A DNA stretch of 9,242 nt from Kiritimatiellia bacterium. GTDB lineage: Bacteria > Verrucomicrobiota > Kiritimatiellia > RFP12 > UBA1067. The DNA lies in the NCBI GenBank assembly GCA_017547265.1, contig JAFYQC010000131.1, positions 1 to 9,242 of the forward strand, given 5' to 3'. The notes below the pieces were generated by a model. It was given only the letters and a program-made list of their open reading frames with translations, ran no database searches and was not told the DNA's origin. Within the stretch, counting starts at the first letter, position 1, and every line of letters starts with the position of its first letter. Below are positions 1 to 6,324 of this stretch, in pieces. A program made the translations under genes and the position numbers.

Positions 1-54
1 ATCGAGACAAGAAGCACGTTCTCGCGAGGAGCGTGCTGATGAGGCTCTGACGAA

Positions 55-1272
55 ATGGCCGCGCCGCATCCCGAGTTCACCGTCTCGTCGCTTACGTCCG
101 CCCTGAAGCGCACGATAGAGAGCGGCTTTTCCAAAGTCGTCGTCGATGGCGAGGTAAGCGGCTGGAAGCGCTATCCGTCTGGTCATTGCTACTTTACGCT
201 CAAAGACGAGGGCGCGCAGATTTCCGCGGTGATGTTTGCGGGACAGTACGAATCGAGCTGCAAGCGCCATCCCGAACTTGCCACAGGGCTCAAGGACGGC
301 GCCAAGATCAAGGTCTTTGGCAACGTGACCGTCTATCCGCCGCGCGGCAACTACCAGATCGTCGTCCTTTCCGCGATGCTCGCGGGGCTTGGCGACCTGA
401 TGCAGAAGTATCTCGAGCTCAAGGCGAAGCTCGAGGGCGAAGGGCTGTTCGATTCTGCGCGAAAGCGTTCGCTCCCCGCGATGCCGAGGCGAATCGGAAT
501 CGTCACGAGCGAGGCCGGCGCAGTGATACACGACATGTGCACCGTCCTGACGCGAAGGTTTCCGAATCTCGAGGTGAGACTATTCCCTGCGCAGGTGCAA
601 GGTGCTGACGCGCCAAAGACGATCATCGCTGGCATTGATTATTTCAATCGCGATGACTGCGACTTCAAGCCTGACGTGCTCATCGTCGCGCGCGGCGGCG
701 GCAGTTTTGAGGACCTTTTCTGCTTTAATGACGAAGCGCTCGTCCGCGCCGTCGCGGCGTCGAAGGTCCCGACGATTTCCGCAGTCGGCCACGAGACCGA
801 CTACACTCTTTGCGACTTTGCGGCAGACGTCCGTGCAGGAACTCCGTCGATCGCCGCCGAGATTGCAGTCCCCGTTCTTGCCGACCTGCGCACGCAGCTT
901 GCGTCGTTCGATGTGCAGCTTGCAAAGGCGCTTCGCGCGAAATACGAATGGTTTTCGCAGAGGACTGACCATCTTTCCTCCGCGCTCGTTCCCGCGCTAC
1001 AGGCGAGGGCCGCCGATGTAGCGCATCGCATAGATTCGCTGTCGAATGCGCTCGGCTCTTCCGTCGTCCTCGGTTTCACGAGGCGAGAGGCGGCTTTCGA
1101 CAGGGCCAGGGAAAAACTCGCGCTGCTTTCGCCGTATTCAGTTCTCGACCGTGGCTATTCGCTCACGACGGACAAGGATGGTGCCGTTGTGAAGTCCGCG
1201 GACCAGGTCTCTCGCGGCGATGTTTTGCACACGCGTCTCGCAAGCGGGGAAATTGTAAGCGAAGTCAAATGA
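55..1272 (+). CDS. xseA: Exodeoxyribonuclease VII large subunit
   Basis: Catalytic subunit of exonuclease VII, which degrades single-stranded DNA to oligonucleotides in the cytoplasm together with several small XseB subunits. The 405-residue product has an N-terminal OB-fold-like region (about 1-105), then the catalytic domain with RGGGSFED at 213-220 and the family signature VGHETDYTLCDFAAD starting at 244, continuing into RAGTPSIAAE. A helical region follows, and the end carries the typical SPYSVLDRGYSL segment. Length is slightly below the E. coli protein, with a shorter helical part. The ATG at 55 is preceded by GAGG at 41-44, a usable ribosome site. No xseB is present in the 103-base gap downstream; the partner must lie elsewhere. 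The identity is firm from motifs; the start is probable. Confidence 0.96.
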   Translation: MAAPHPEFTVSSLTSALKRTIESGFSKVVVDGEVSGWKRYPSGHCYFTLKDEGAQISAVMFAGQYESSCKRHPELATGLKDGAKIKVFGNVTVYPPRGNYQIVVLSAMLAGLGDLMQKYLELKAKLEGEGLFDSARKRSLPAMPRRIGIVTSEAGAVIHDMCTVLTRRFPNLEVRLFPAQVQGADAPKTIIAGIDYFNRDDCDFKPDVLIVARGGGSFEDLFCFNDEALVRAVAASKVPTISAVGHETDYTLCDFAADVRAGTPSIAAEIAVPVLADLRTQLASFDVQLAKALRAKYEWFSQRTDHLSSALVPALQARAADVAHRIDSLSNALGSSVVLGFTRREAAFDRAREKLALLSPYSVLDRGYSLTTDKDGAVVKSADQVSRGDVLHTRLASGEIVSEVK

Positions 1273-1276
1273 CCTG

Positions 1277-1289
1277 CTTGTGGCACAAG
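1277..1289. promoter_or_regulatory. 13-base palindrome, possible operator
   Basis: CTTGTGGCACAAG is a perfect inverted repeat of six-base arms around one central G. It overlaps the position expected for the -35 box (TTGTGG, 1278-1283) of the promoter for the FAD oxidoreductase. A one-base loop cannot form an RNA hairpin, so if it is functional it would be a protein-binding operator. Whether any regulator binds is unknown; a palindrome of this size can arise by chance. Confidence 0.3.
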
Positions 1290-1306
1290 ATGGGATATGG
1301 TAAAAT
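1278..1306 (+). promoter_or_regulatory. Predicted promoter of the FAD oxidoreductase gene
   Basis: An extended -10 element reads TATGGTAAAAT (1296-1306), with the hexamer TAAAAT at 1301-1306 and TGG just upstream. TTGTGG at 1278-1283 sits 17 bases upstream and gives a partial -35 match. The start of transcription would fall near 1313, giving a leader of about 63 bases that holds the repeat hairpin at 1324-1344 and the ribosome site at 1363-1370. The same 12-mer TATGGTAAAATA recurs before pyrE at 7693-7704, which supports it as a real signal. Confidence 0.6.
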
Positions 1307-1315
1307 AAGCGAAAA

Positions 1316-1359
1316 GTTGGTAGGGGCGTGTCTCCGACGCGCCCGCAAAAAGTTGAAAG
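1316..1359 (+). repeat. Intergenic hairpin repeat, copy 1
   Basis: This 44-base element matches 8345-8385 in its flanks (GTTGGTAGGGGCG on the left, CCGCAA and GTTGAAAG on the right). The middle is a hairpin: 1324-1332 pairs with 1336-1344 over nine base pairs (one T-G wobble), with the loop TCC at 1333-1335. It lies in the predicted leader of the FAD oxidoreductase mRNA and ends 16 bases before the ATG. There is no T-run, so it does not look like a terminator. Confidence 0.6.
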
Positions 1360-1362
1360 GCT

Positions 1363-1370
1363 GAAGGTGA
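1363..1370 (+). promoter_or_regulatory. Ribosome binding site fixing the start at 1376
   Basis: GAAGGTGA ends five bases before the ATG at 1376. The earlier in-frame ATG-less start at 1328 (GTG) lies inside the hairpin repeat and has no ribosome site, so 1376 is preferred. Confidence 0.7.
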
Positions 1371-1375
1371 TTGAC

Positions 1376-2782
1376 ATGCAAATCACGAAACGCGATTTTC
1401 TAAAAAAACTTGGGCTTGGCGGCGCGGCGTTTGCGACTGGCGCGGCATTCGGTGACGAATATGTGCCTGACAAGAGCAAACTCCCCGAGGGCAGCTGCGG
1501 TGACCCGCAGAACGTCTGGTTCGGAAAGCACATCTTCCCGCTCGACCATACGATGACAGATCTCCCGAGTGCCTTCTTGAAGGATGGAAAGGTCTTTCAG
1601 CCGGCGCGTGAACTGCCGATTTTCCACGAAACTGACGTCGTTGTCGTTGGCGGAGGCCCTGCGGGATTCGCCGCCGCCGTGTCAGCCGCGAGGACCGGCG
1701 CGAAAGTCGCCCTCGTGGAGCGCTATGGGTCGCTCGGCGGTCTTTTCACGAACGGCATGGTGCTGATCGTCCTCGCGACAAGCGCGTACAGGGGCGGCAA
1801 GTGGAATCTCGTTACGCGCGGCGTATGCGAGGAGTTCATGCTTCGCGCAGGTAAGCTCGGGAAGATCTTCTGCAACCCGCCAGAAACGGCTTGTCCCCAG
1901 AAGCACTGGCAGCCGACTATTGATCCGGAGGCCGCCAAGGTGATCATGGACGAGATGATTGCCGAGAACAAGGTGGAGATGTTCTTCCATTCCTGGGGCG
2001 TCGACGTGATTCAGGACGGGGATGCGGTGAAGGGCGTCGTGTTCGAGTCAAAGCAGGGCCGCCAGGCGATTCTCGCGAATCAGGTTGTTGACTGCACTGG
2101 CGATGCCGACATGCTCTTTCTCGCGGGTGGCGACTACAGTCAGGTGACTTGCCCCATTTCGACGGTGTTCCGCTGGGCTAACATGGATACGATCAATCCG
2201 CCGCAGGGCGCCAAGTCTAACTTCCCGCGGCACGGCAACGAGGGAAATCCCGATGCGCGGTGGGGCGGGGCTGGCATGATCACCGGCAACGGGCTCTCGG
2301 TGCGCGACCTCTCCGCAGCAGAGGTTGAGCAGCGCCGGCTCAACTGGAAACAGGTCATGAAGATGCGCTCTACGCCTGGCTGGGAGAACGTCTACACGTC
2401 GAATTCTGCTTCGCAGATCGGCGCGCGCCAGTCGCGGCTTATCGCGGCGGAATACGTCATGGGCCGCAAGGAGATCGTCGAGGAGAACGATAAGTTCTCC
2501 GATTGCATCGGCTGGTGCGGCGCAGACGGTCCCCACGGGGCGTTCCGCGTGTCCTATAGGCAGATACTGCCGAAGAAGGTGGAGAACCTGCTCTGCGGCG
2601 GGCGTTGCCTCGGGAAGGGCGACTCGATCGACACCTTCCGCCTCATCGCGCCGTGCTTCATGACTGGCCAGGCCGCTGGCATAACGGCTGGGCTTGCGGT
2701 GCAGAAGGGCGTTACGCCGCGCTCGCTCGCCTATTCAGATATTGCAAAGGCCCTCGACGCGCAAAACGTCTATCACGAATAG
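1376..2782 (+). CDS. FAD-dependent oxidoreductase with Tat-like leader
   Basis: A 468-residue flavoprotein of the FAD_oxidored type (PF12831-like), substrate unknown. The N-terminus, TKRDFLKKLGLGGAAF, looks like a Tat leader, but the usual twin arginine is Lys5-Arg6. The Rossmann dinucleotide site VVVGGGPAGFAAA starts at about residue 89 (GGGPAG at 92-97), followed by the acid-ended strand VALVERYGSLGG. Later come DCTGDAD (a second flavin contact), SQIGARQSRLIAAEYV, and a C-terminal block with LPKKVENLLCGGRCLG and MTGQAAGITAGLAV, all standard for this family. The start at 1376 is chosen for its ribosome site and because it opens the leader peptide directly. A promoter of its own lies upstream and the gene ends in a convergent region, so it is probably transcribed alone. 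Family is sure; reaction, substrate and export are not. Confidence 0.88.
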   Translation: MQITKRDFLKKLGLGGAAFATGAAFGDEYVPDKSKLPEGSCGDPQNVWFGKHIFPLDHTMTDLPSAFLKDGKVFQPARELPIFHETDVVVVGGGPAGFAAAVSAARTGAKVALVERYGSLGGLFTNGMVLIVLATSAYRGGKWNLVTRGVCEEFMLRAGKLGKIFCNPPETACPQKHWQPTIDPEAAKVIMDEMIAENKVEMFFHSWGVDVIQDGDAVKGVVFESKQGRQAILANQVVDCTGDADMLFLAGGDYSQVTCPISTVFRWANMDTINPPQGAKSNFPRHGNEGNPDARWGGAGMITGNGLSVRDLSAAEVEQRRLNWKQVMKMRSTPGWENVYTSNSASQIGARQSRLIAAEYVMGRKEIVEENDKFSDCIGWCGADGPHGAFRVSYRQILPKKVENLLCGGRCLGKGDSIDTFRLIAPCFMTGQAAGITAGLAVQKGVTPRSLAYSDIAKALDAQNVYHE

Positions 2783-2788
2783 ATAACT

Positions 2789-2843
2789 GTGTAGAACGTG
2801 TAGAACATGTAGAAAGTCTGCATGATCTACATGTTCTGCATGG
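2789..2843. repeat. Symmetric nine-base repeat forming a long hairpin
   Basis: Starting seven bases after the oxidoreductase stop are three nine-base units in one direction: GTGTAGAAC (2789-2797), GTGTAGAAC (2798-2806), ATGTAGAAA (2807-2815). After one base follow three units that are roughly their reverse complement: TCTGCATGA (2817-2825), TCTACATGT (2826-2834), TCTGCATGG (2835-2843). Bases 2799-2813 pair with 2826-2840 over 15 base pairs with one G-T wobble, leaving a 12-base loop; the stem extends two more pairs outward. There is no T-run directly behind it. It could protect the 3' end of the mRNA or be a dispersed repeat. Confidence 0.65.
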
Positions 2844-2870
2844 CTGCAACTGGTCTAAGTTGGGGTGATT

Positions 2871-2916
2871 ACAAAGAAAAGGGGCGTCCGCATTGCGGGC
2901 GCCTCTCCTCTTTTTT
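2871..2916. terminator. Bidirectional intrinsic terminator between convergent genes
   Basis: GGCGTCCGC (2883-2891), loop ATT, then GCGGGCGCC (2895-2903) form a nine-pair stem on the plus strand with one T-G wobble (an A-C mismatch on the minus strand). Downstream on the plus strand is a T-rich tract ending in six T (2911-2916). On the minus strand the stem is followed by CC and TTTTCTTT (2880-2873). It lies between the oxidoreductase and the end of the minus operon and can serve both. Confidence 0.75.
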
Positions 2917-2932
2917 GACCTTGAAAAAATTC

Positions 2933-3088
2933 TTAGGCCTCGGGTTTGGTCTTCTTGAGACCAAGGCCGCGGCTTCCTTCCTTCCATTCCCCGCGCTTCT
3001 GGAGGAGGTCTACGCGCTCGAAACGCTTCAGGACGTTGCGCTTCGAGACGATCTTGCCGGAACCCTTAAGAGATGCATGCTGGCTCAT
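2933..3088 (-). CDS. Small basic protein, PVC-superphylum type
   Basis: A 51-residue protein rich in Lys and Arg. It begins MSQHASLKGS, has a central SKRNVLKRFERVDLLQKRG, then WKEG and ends GLGLKKTKPEA. From memory this fits the conserved 'small basic protein' family of Verrucomicrobia, Chlamydiae and relatives (TIGR04137); its role is unknown, though size and charge suggest binding to RNA or the ribosome. The start is supported by GAAAGGA on the minus strand (3105-3099), ten bases before the ATG. It is the last gene of the minus operon, 34 bases after the isomerase stop, and a terminator follows 17 bases beyond its stop. The match is from recall, not a search, but the conserved core is distinctive. 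Confidence 0.82.
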   Translation of the reverse strand: MSQHASLKGSGKIVSKRNVLKRFERVDLLQKRGEWKEGSRGLGLKKTKPEA

Positions 3089-3122
3089 TTTCTGCTATTC
3101 CTTTCGATTGCGGGAAAGTATA

Positions 3123-4340
3123 TCATTTCTCGGCGGCGGTTTCAACCGCCTTTTGGGGCTCTGCGGCTTTTTCCGGTTCGGCCGCCTTTTCGGGCTCAGC
3201 AGCCTTCTCGGGCTCAGCTGCCGGGGCCGGCTCGGCCTTCGGCTCTTCAGGCGGCGGAAGCAGGTACTTGTAGTCATCGGTCGTCTTTATCTCAGCCTTG
3301 CGGAGCAGCCCGATGAGGAATTCAGAGACCTGCGAGCGTTCGGCGCGGTCCTTGAGGAACTTCACGACCTCGGCTTCTTCCGGCACCTTCTGGGCCTCTC
3401 CAACCTTGACGAGGATGTGGCTCGCCTTGACCGACTCCGGCTCGGCGGGCGTCTCGCCCTTGGCCTCGACGGCCGGCTTCTTCTCGGTCACGAGGATGAG
3501 GTGGTAGCCGAACTTCGTCTTGACTATGTCCGAGATCTTGCCGACGGGCAGCTCAAACGCCGCCTTGTCGAATTCGGGAACCATCTGGCCGTGGGTGAAG
3601 AGCCCGAGATCGCCGCCCCTGGACCCAGACGGGCAGTCGGAATTCGCCTTCGCGAGCTCCGCGAACTTGGCGGACTTCTCGGCGTCAGGCGTCGCGTCGA
3701 TCGTGGCCTTGAGTTCCTTGATCTTCTTCTCGGCGTCGGCGTCGGAGAGCATCTTGGCGTTGTTCTCCTTGATGCCGTCGATGATCTTCTTCGCCTCGGC
3801 GGAGTAGTCGGTCTTGTTCTTGGACGAGATCTCGCCCTCGATCATCTTCTCGATCAGCGCCTGGCTCTTGAGCTGCTGGAGCACATAGTCCTTGGGGAAG
3901 GGCATCTTCTCAGCGAACTCCTCGATCGTCTTGGGCGCGTCGGGGCGACCCTCGAATCTCTTGAGCGTCTTTTCGTTGTACGCCTTGAAATCGTCGTCGC
4001 TGACCTTGTAGCCGAGCTCCGTCGCCTTGACGGCGATGACGCTGTCCATGATGAAGCCCTGCGCCACCTGGGCGGCGATCATGCGCTTCTGGTAGGCGAG
4101 CTGCTCGGCGGGGATGTTGGCGCCGTCCTTGGCAATGGCCGCATCCACCATCTTGGCAACTTCGCCGCGAGTGAGGTTCTTGTCGCCGATGGACACCACC
4201 ACCTCGTTCGGGTCTTCGGCGGGCGCGGCTGCCACGTCGGCTGCCACGTCAGGGGCGACGTCAGTTGTTTCGTTCTTCGAGCATCCGGCGACAAGCGCCG
4301 CGGCGACAAGCGCCGTGCCTGCTATCTTAATCTTGGCCAT
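3123..4340 (-). CDS. Parvulin-type peptidyl-prolyl isomerase lipoprotein, apparently permuted
   Basis: A 405-residue envelope protein predicted to help fold exported proteins. Residues 1-20 are a lipoprotein signal with lipobox LVAGC (Cys20); Ser at +2 would fit outer-membrane sorting if E. coli rules apply. An Ala/Asp-rich linker leads to a SurA/PrsA-like helical region (about 45-200). The parvulin part has FAELAKANSDCPSGSRGGDLG (helix, Cys236, then GGDLG at 242-246), GQMVPEFDKAAFELPVG and TKFGYHLILV (275-284). The first strand of a parvulin, ASHILV with its active-site His, should come before the FAELA helix but lies after the domain at 306-311. A helical stretch (320-350) and a Pro/Glu/Ala/Lys tail follow. 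The ATG overlaps the end of recO by 14 bases, and AGGAA inside recO is its ribosome site. The isomerase class is secure; activity is inferred. Confidence 0.9.
   Translation of the reverse strand: MAKIKIAGTALVAAALVAGCSKNETTDVAPDVAADVAAAPAEDPNEVVVSIGDKNLTRGEVAKMVDAAIAKDGANIPAEQLAYQKRMIAAQVAQGFIMDSVIAVKATELGYKVSDDDFKAYNEKTLKRFEGRPDAPKTIEEFAEKMPFPKDYVLQQLKSQALIEKMIEGEISSKNKTDYSAEAKKIIDGIKENNAKMLSDADAEKKIKELKATIDATPDAEKSAKFAELAKANSDCPSGSRGGDLGLFTHGQMVPEFDKAAFELPVGKISDIVKTKFGYHLILVTEKKPAVEAKGETPAEPESVKASHILVKVGEAQKVPEEAEVVKFLKDRAERSQVSEFLIGLLRKAEIKTTDDYKYLLPPPEEPKAEPAPAAEPEKAAEPEKAAEPEKAAEPQKAVETAAEK
3144..3215 (-). repeat. Four 18-base coding repeats in the isomerase tail
   Basis: Residues 376-399 of the isomerase are four six-residue units, EPEKAA three times and then EPQKAV. 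The DNA units differ by synonymous changes (for example tca versus tcg on the plus strand), so they are not very recent duplications. The charged, Pro-rich tail is likely unstructured and could be a spacer or a cell-envelope contact. Confidence 0.75.
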
Positions 4341-5043
4341 CTTGTTTTCCTGTTCCTTCTTCGTTGTTGGAAATCATCCTTAGGACTGTCCGCCTCGCTT
4401 CCGGGGCAGAATCCAGGTGGAATGCATAGAATACACCAATTGCCCTCGCCGCGTCTAGTAGAATCTGCATATTTTTTTCAGATTTTGGGTCGTCTATGCA
4501 GCGGGCGACCTCCTGAGAAATCGGCATTTGCCGCTCACCGCGCAGGGAAAAAGAGCCCGCCTCGGCCTCGACCTCCGGCGAAAGTCCCGAAAGCGAGAGG
4601 ATTTCGAGCTCAAACCCGAGAAGAGTGGCGACGAGTCGGCGCGGCGAATCCGCCGCGCCAGCGCACAACGAGTCGAGCGCATCCGCGAGAGTGGTGTGCC
4701 ACGATTCCGATTCGTCTCCATGTGGTGCGAGCGCCTCGACCTGTGCGCGCATGTACTCCGCGAGGACGAGGGCGCGATAGTTTGAGCGCAGCTTTTCCCT
4801 CGTCAAGAGTGGGGAACATTCGCGCAGGGCGTGGAGTTCGCCCTTTGCGCGGGAGTAGTAGACGATTTCGCACGTGTAGTTGAGGTCGTATTGCCCGAGG
4901 AACGCGCTCTTCGGCCGCACTGCGCCTTTGACTACTGTCGTGACTGGGCCGTCTGGAGTGATCCAGCGTACGATGTGGCTCGTCCTGGACCACGGCCTTA
5001 TGTCGAGGCAGATTGCCTCGGTCTTCGTAGTTTCTCCGGCCAT
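4327..5043 (-). CDS. recO: DNA repair protein RecO
   Basis: Recombination mediator that, with RecR, helps load RecA onto single-stranded DNA coated by SSB and also anneals strands. The 238-residue product has the N-terminal OB-fold signature (TEAICLDIRPWSRTSHIVRW, then VVKGAVRPKSAFLGQYDL), followed by the conserved LHALRECSPL and LRSNYRALVLAEYM, and a helical C-terminal part with LLGFELEILSLSGLSP. A C-x2-C zinc motif, present in some RecO proteins, is not visible here. The gene starts one base after the mtaB stop (TAAAATG on the minus strand), which points to translational coupling, and its last codons carry the ribosome site of the isomerase gene. Pairing with mtaB looks transcriptional rather than functional. 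Confidence 0.92.
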   Translation of the reverse strand: MAGETTKTEAICLDIRPWSRTSHIVRWITPDGPVTTVVKGAVRPKSAFLGQYDLNYTCEIVYYSRAKGELHALRECSPLLTREKLRSNYRALVLAEYMRAQVEALAPHGDESESWHTTLADALDSLCAGAADSPRRLVATLLGFELEILSLSGLSPEVEAEAGSFSLRGERQMPISQEVARCIDDPKSEKNMQILLDAARAIGVFYAFHLDSAPEARRTVLRMISNNEEGTGKQDGQD

Positions 5044-5044
5044 T

Positions 5045-6223
5045 TTAGATTGCCGTCCCGATGAGCTTGTGGTCTTTTGACTCGACTATGCGAACTCGGA
5101 CGAGCGACTTTCGCGGCCGATGTGCGTGCGGACACGAGCACCAGAGGTATTCGGAAGTCCATCCGGAACAGGTGTCCTCGTCTTCCACGACTATTTCCGT
5201 AGTCTTGCCTATGAAGCACTTTGCAAATGCAGTGCGCTTCTTGTCTGCTATCGTGGCCAGTTCCTTCGCCCTGGCCTTGCGGATCTCGGGCGGGATGGCA
5301 CCATGCATTGACGCGGCGGCAGTTCCTGGTCGCTCCGAATATGGGAAGACGTGTACGCGCGAGAATGGGTCGCGCTCGAGCATGCCCCTCGTCGCCATGA
5401 AGTCGAGGTCGCTTTCGCTTGGAAATCCTGCCATGAGGTCGCACCCGATGCCAGCGTCGGGCACTTGCCTGCGTATCGCCCGAACGAGTTCGTCGATGTC
5501 TTTCGTGGTGTAGGGCCGTTTCATTGCGACGAGAATCCTGTTTGCCGCGGACTGCACCGGAATGTGCATGAAGCGGCAGACGTTCTGCTTGCCGGCCATG
5601 ACCGCTACCACGTCCATAGCGACCTCGGACGGTTCAAGGGAGCCGAGCCGGATGCGGCAGTCGGGCGAAAGGGCGGCGAGCGCGTCCATGAGTTCTGGAA
5701 GCCGCTTGCCTCCAGCGGCGTAGAGTGAGAGGTTGCAGCCAGTCACGACGATTTCGTGGTAGCCTGCGTCTATGAAGCGCTTTGCCTTGTCGAGAACGGC
5801 GTCAAAATCCACGGAAGACGACTTGCCCCTGAACTTCGGTACTATGCAGAAGGTGCATTTCCCGGAGCAGCCGTCTTGCACTTTGAGGTAGGCGCGGGCC
5901 GTTCGCGTGGGGATGGGAGCGTCGCCTGGCGTGTTTTTAAGAGTGAAATGTGGATGGGGAGCGACAATTTTCGACGTGTGAGCGGCGGCAAGGCAGCCCT
6001 CGATCAGAAGTCGCTTGTTCGGATACTTCTTTCTTATGTGCGCGATGAGTTGCTCGCAGTCGCGCTGTGCGCGCCGCGTCACAGAGCATCCACGTACTAC
6101 TATGACGTCGGCGTCGGAATGGTTGCTTGTAAGTTTCCACCCGCCAGCGAGATACTCGGCCTCCTGGTCAAGCGCCTCCGCGCGGTTCAACCTGCAGCCG
6201 AACGTCTCGAAGCAAACTTTCAT
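5045..6223 (-). CDS. mtaB: tRNA A37 methylthiotransferase, MtaB type
   Basis: A radical-SAM enzyme of the methylthiotransferase family; MtaB adds a methylthio group to t6A at position 37 of ANN-decoding tRNAs. The 392-residue product begins MKVCFETFGCRLNRAEA, the MtaB-like form of the N-terminal motif. Cys10, Cys46 (VRGCSVT) and Cys77 (EGCLAA) should hold one iron-sulphur cluster; the radical-SAM cluster site CSGKCTFC gives Cys119, Cys123 and Cys126. RLGSLEPSEV, HIPVQSAANRIL and FPYSERPGTAAA follow, with a TRAM-like end (GWTSEYL, VRVRIVESKDHKLIG). The stretch between Cys77 and Cys119 is shorter than I expect for the family. The ATG at 6223 is chosen because homologues start there; a -10 box lies only seven bases upstream, so longer ORF starts are excluded. 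It heads a four-gene operon. Confidence 0.9.
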   Translation of the reverse strand: MKVCFETFGCRLNRAEALDQEAEYLAGGWKLTSNHSDADVIVVRGCSVTRRAQRDCEQLIAHIRKKYPNKRLLIEGCLAAAHTSKIVAPHPHFTLKNTPGDAPIPTRTARAYLKVQDGCSGKCTFCIVPKFRGKSSSVDFDAVLDKAKRFIDAGYHEIVVTGCNLSLYAAGGKRLPELMDALAALSPDCRIRLGSLEPSEVAMDVVAVMAGKQNVCRFMHIPVQSAANRILVAMKRPYTTKDIDELVRAIRRQVPDAGIGCDLMAGFPSESDLDFMATRGMLERDPFSRVHVFPYSERPGTAAASMHGAIPPEIRKARAKELATIADKKRTAFAKCFIGKTTEIVVEDEDTCSGWTSEYLWCSCPHAHRPRKSLVRVRIVESKDHKLIGTAI

Positions 6224-6230
6224 GGTGGAA

Positions 6231-6241
6231 ATTATACCATA
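6231..6241 (-). promoter_or_regulatory. Extended -10 promoter of the mtaB operon
   Basis: Read on the minus strand this is TATGGTATAAT, a perfect TATAAT hexamer (6236-6231) with an upstream TGG. Only seven bases (TTCCACC) separate the hexamer from the mtaB ATG, so transcription should start at about 6224-6223. The mRNA would be leaderless or nearly so, and no ribosome site is visible. I see no convincing -35 box. Confidence 0.65.
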
Positions 6242-6284
6242 TTTCGCTGGCTGACGAGTCTTGGCGTAAGCCGAGAAATCACGA

Positions 6285-6295
6285 TATGATATAAT
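6285..6295 (+). promoter_or_regulatory. Extended -10 promoter of miaB
   Basis: TATGATATAAT contains a perfect TATAAT at 6290-6295 preceded by TGA. Transcription should start near 6302, only about 19 bases before the miaB ATG and two bases before another ATG at 6304. It points away from the mtaB promoter, 48 bases between the hexamers' facing ends being about 53. No clear -35 box is seen. Confidence 0.6.
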
Positions 6296-6303
6296 ATCAG
6301 CAC

Positions 6304-6324
6304 ATGACACATAAACGCGAATGA
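6304..6324 (+). other. Possible six-codon upstream ORF coupled to miaB
   Basis: ATG at 6304 opens MTHKRE and ends in TGA at 6322-6324, which overlaps the miaB start as ATGA. With the predicted transcript start near 6302 this ATG would sit almost at the 5' end, as in a leaderless mRNA. The miaB ATG itself has no ribosome site, so restart after this mini ORF is a possible way to initiate. It is a prediction from position only. Confidence 0.3.

Noticed and set aside
1..54. Tail of an upstream gene, for example frame 3 ending in TGA at 48-50
   Set aside because: All three frames are open for at least part of this stretch, and none of the 12-16 residue tails is recognisable, so no frame can be chosen. 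A hairpin (13-18 with 32-37) is also possible here but lacks a T-run.
2946..4883. A 645-codon open frame on the plus strand, opposite the isomerase and recO genes
   Set aside because: It is antisense to two genes with clear motifs, its Leu/Arg/Gly-rich product resembles no family, and it runs through the terminator and gene boundaries. It reflects codon bias in GC-rich DNA.
6224..6310. Longer mtaB product starting at 6310
   Set aside because: The extra 29 residues cross both divergent promoters, and family members begin at the MKVCFETFGC segment.
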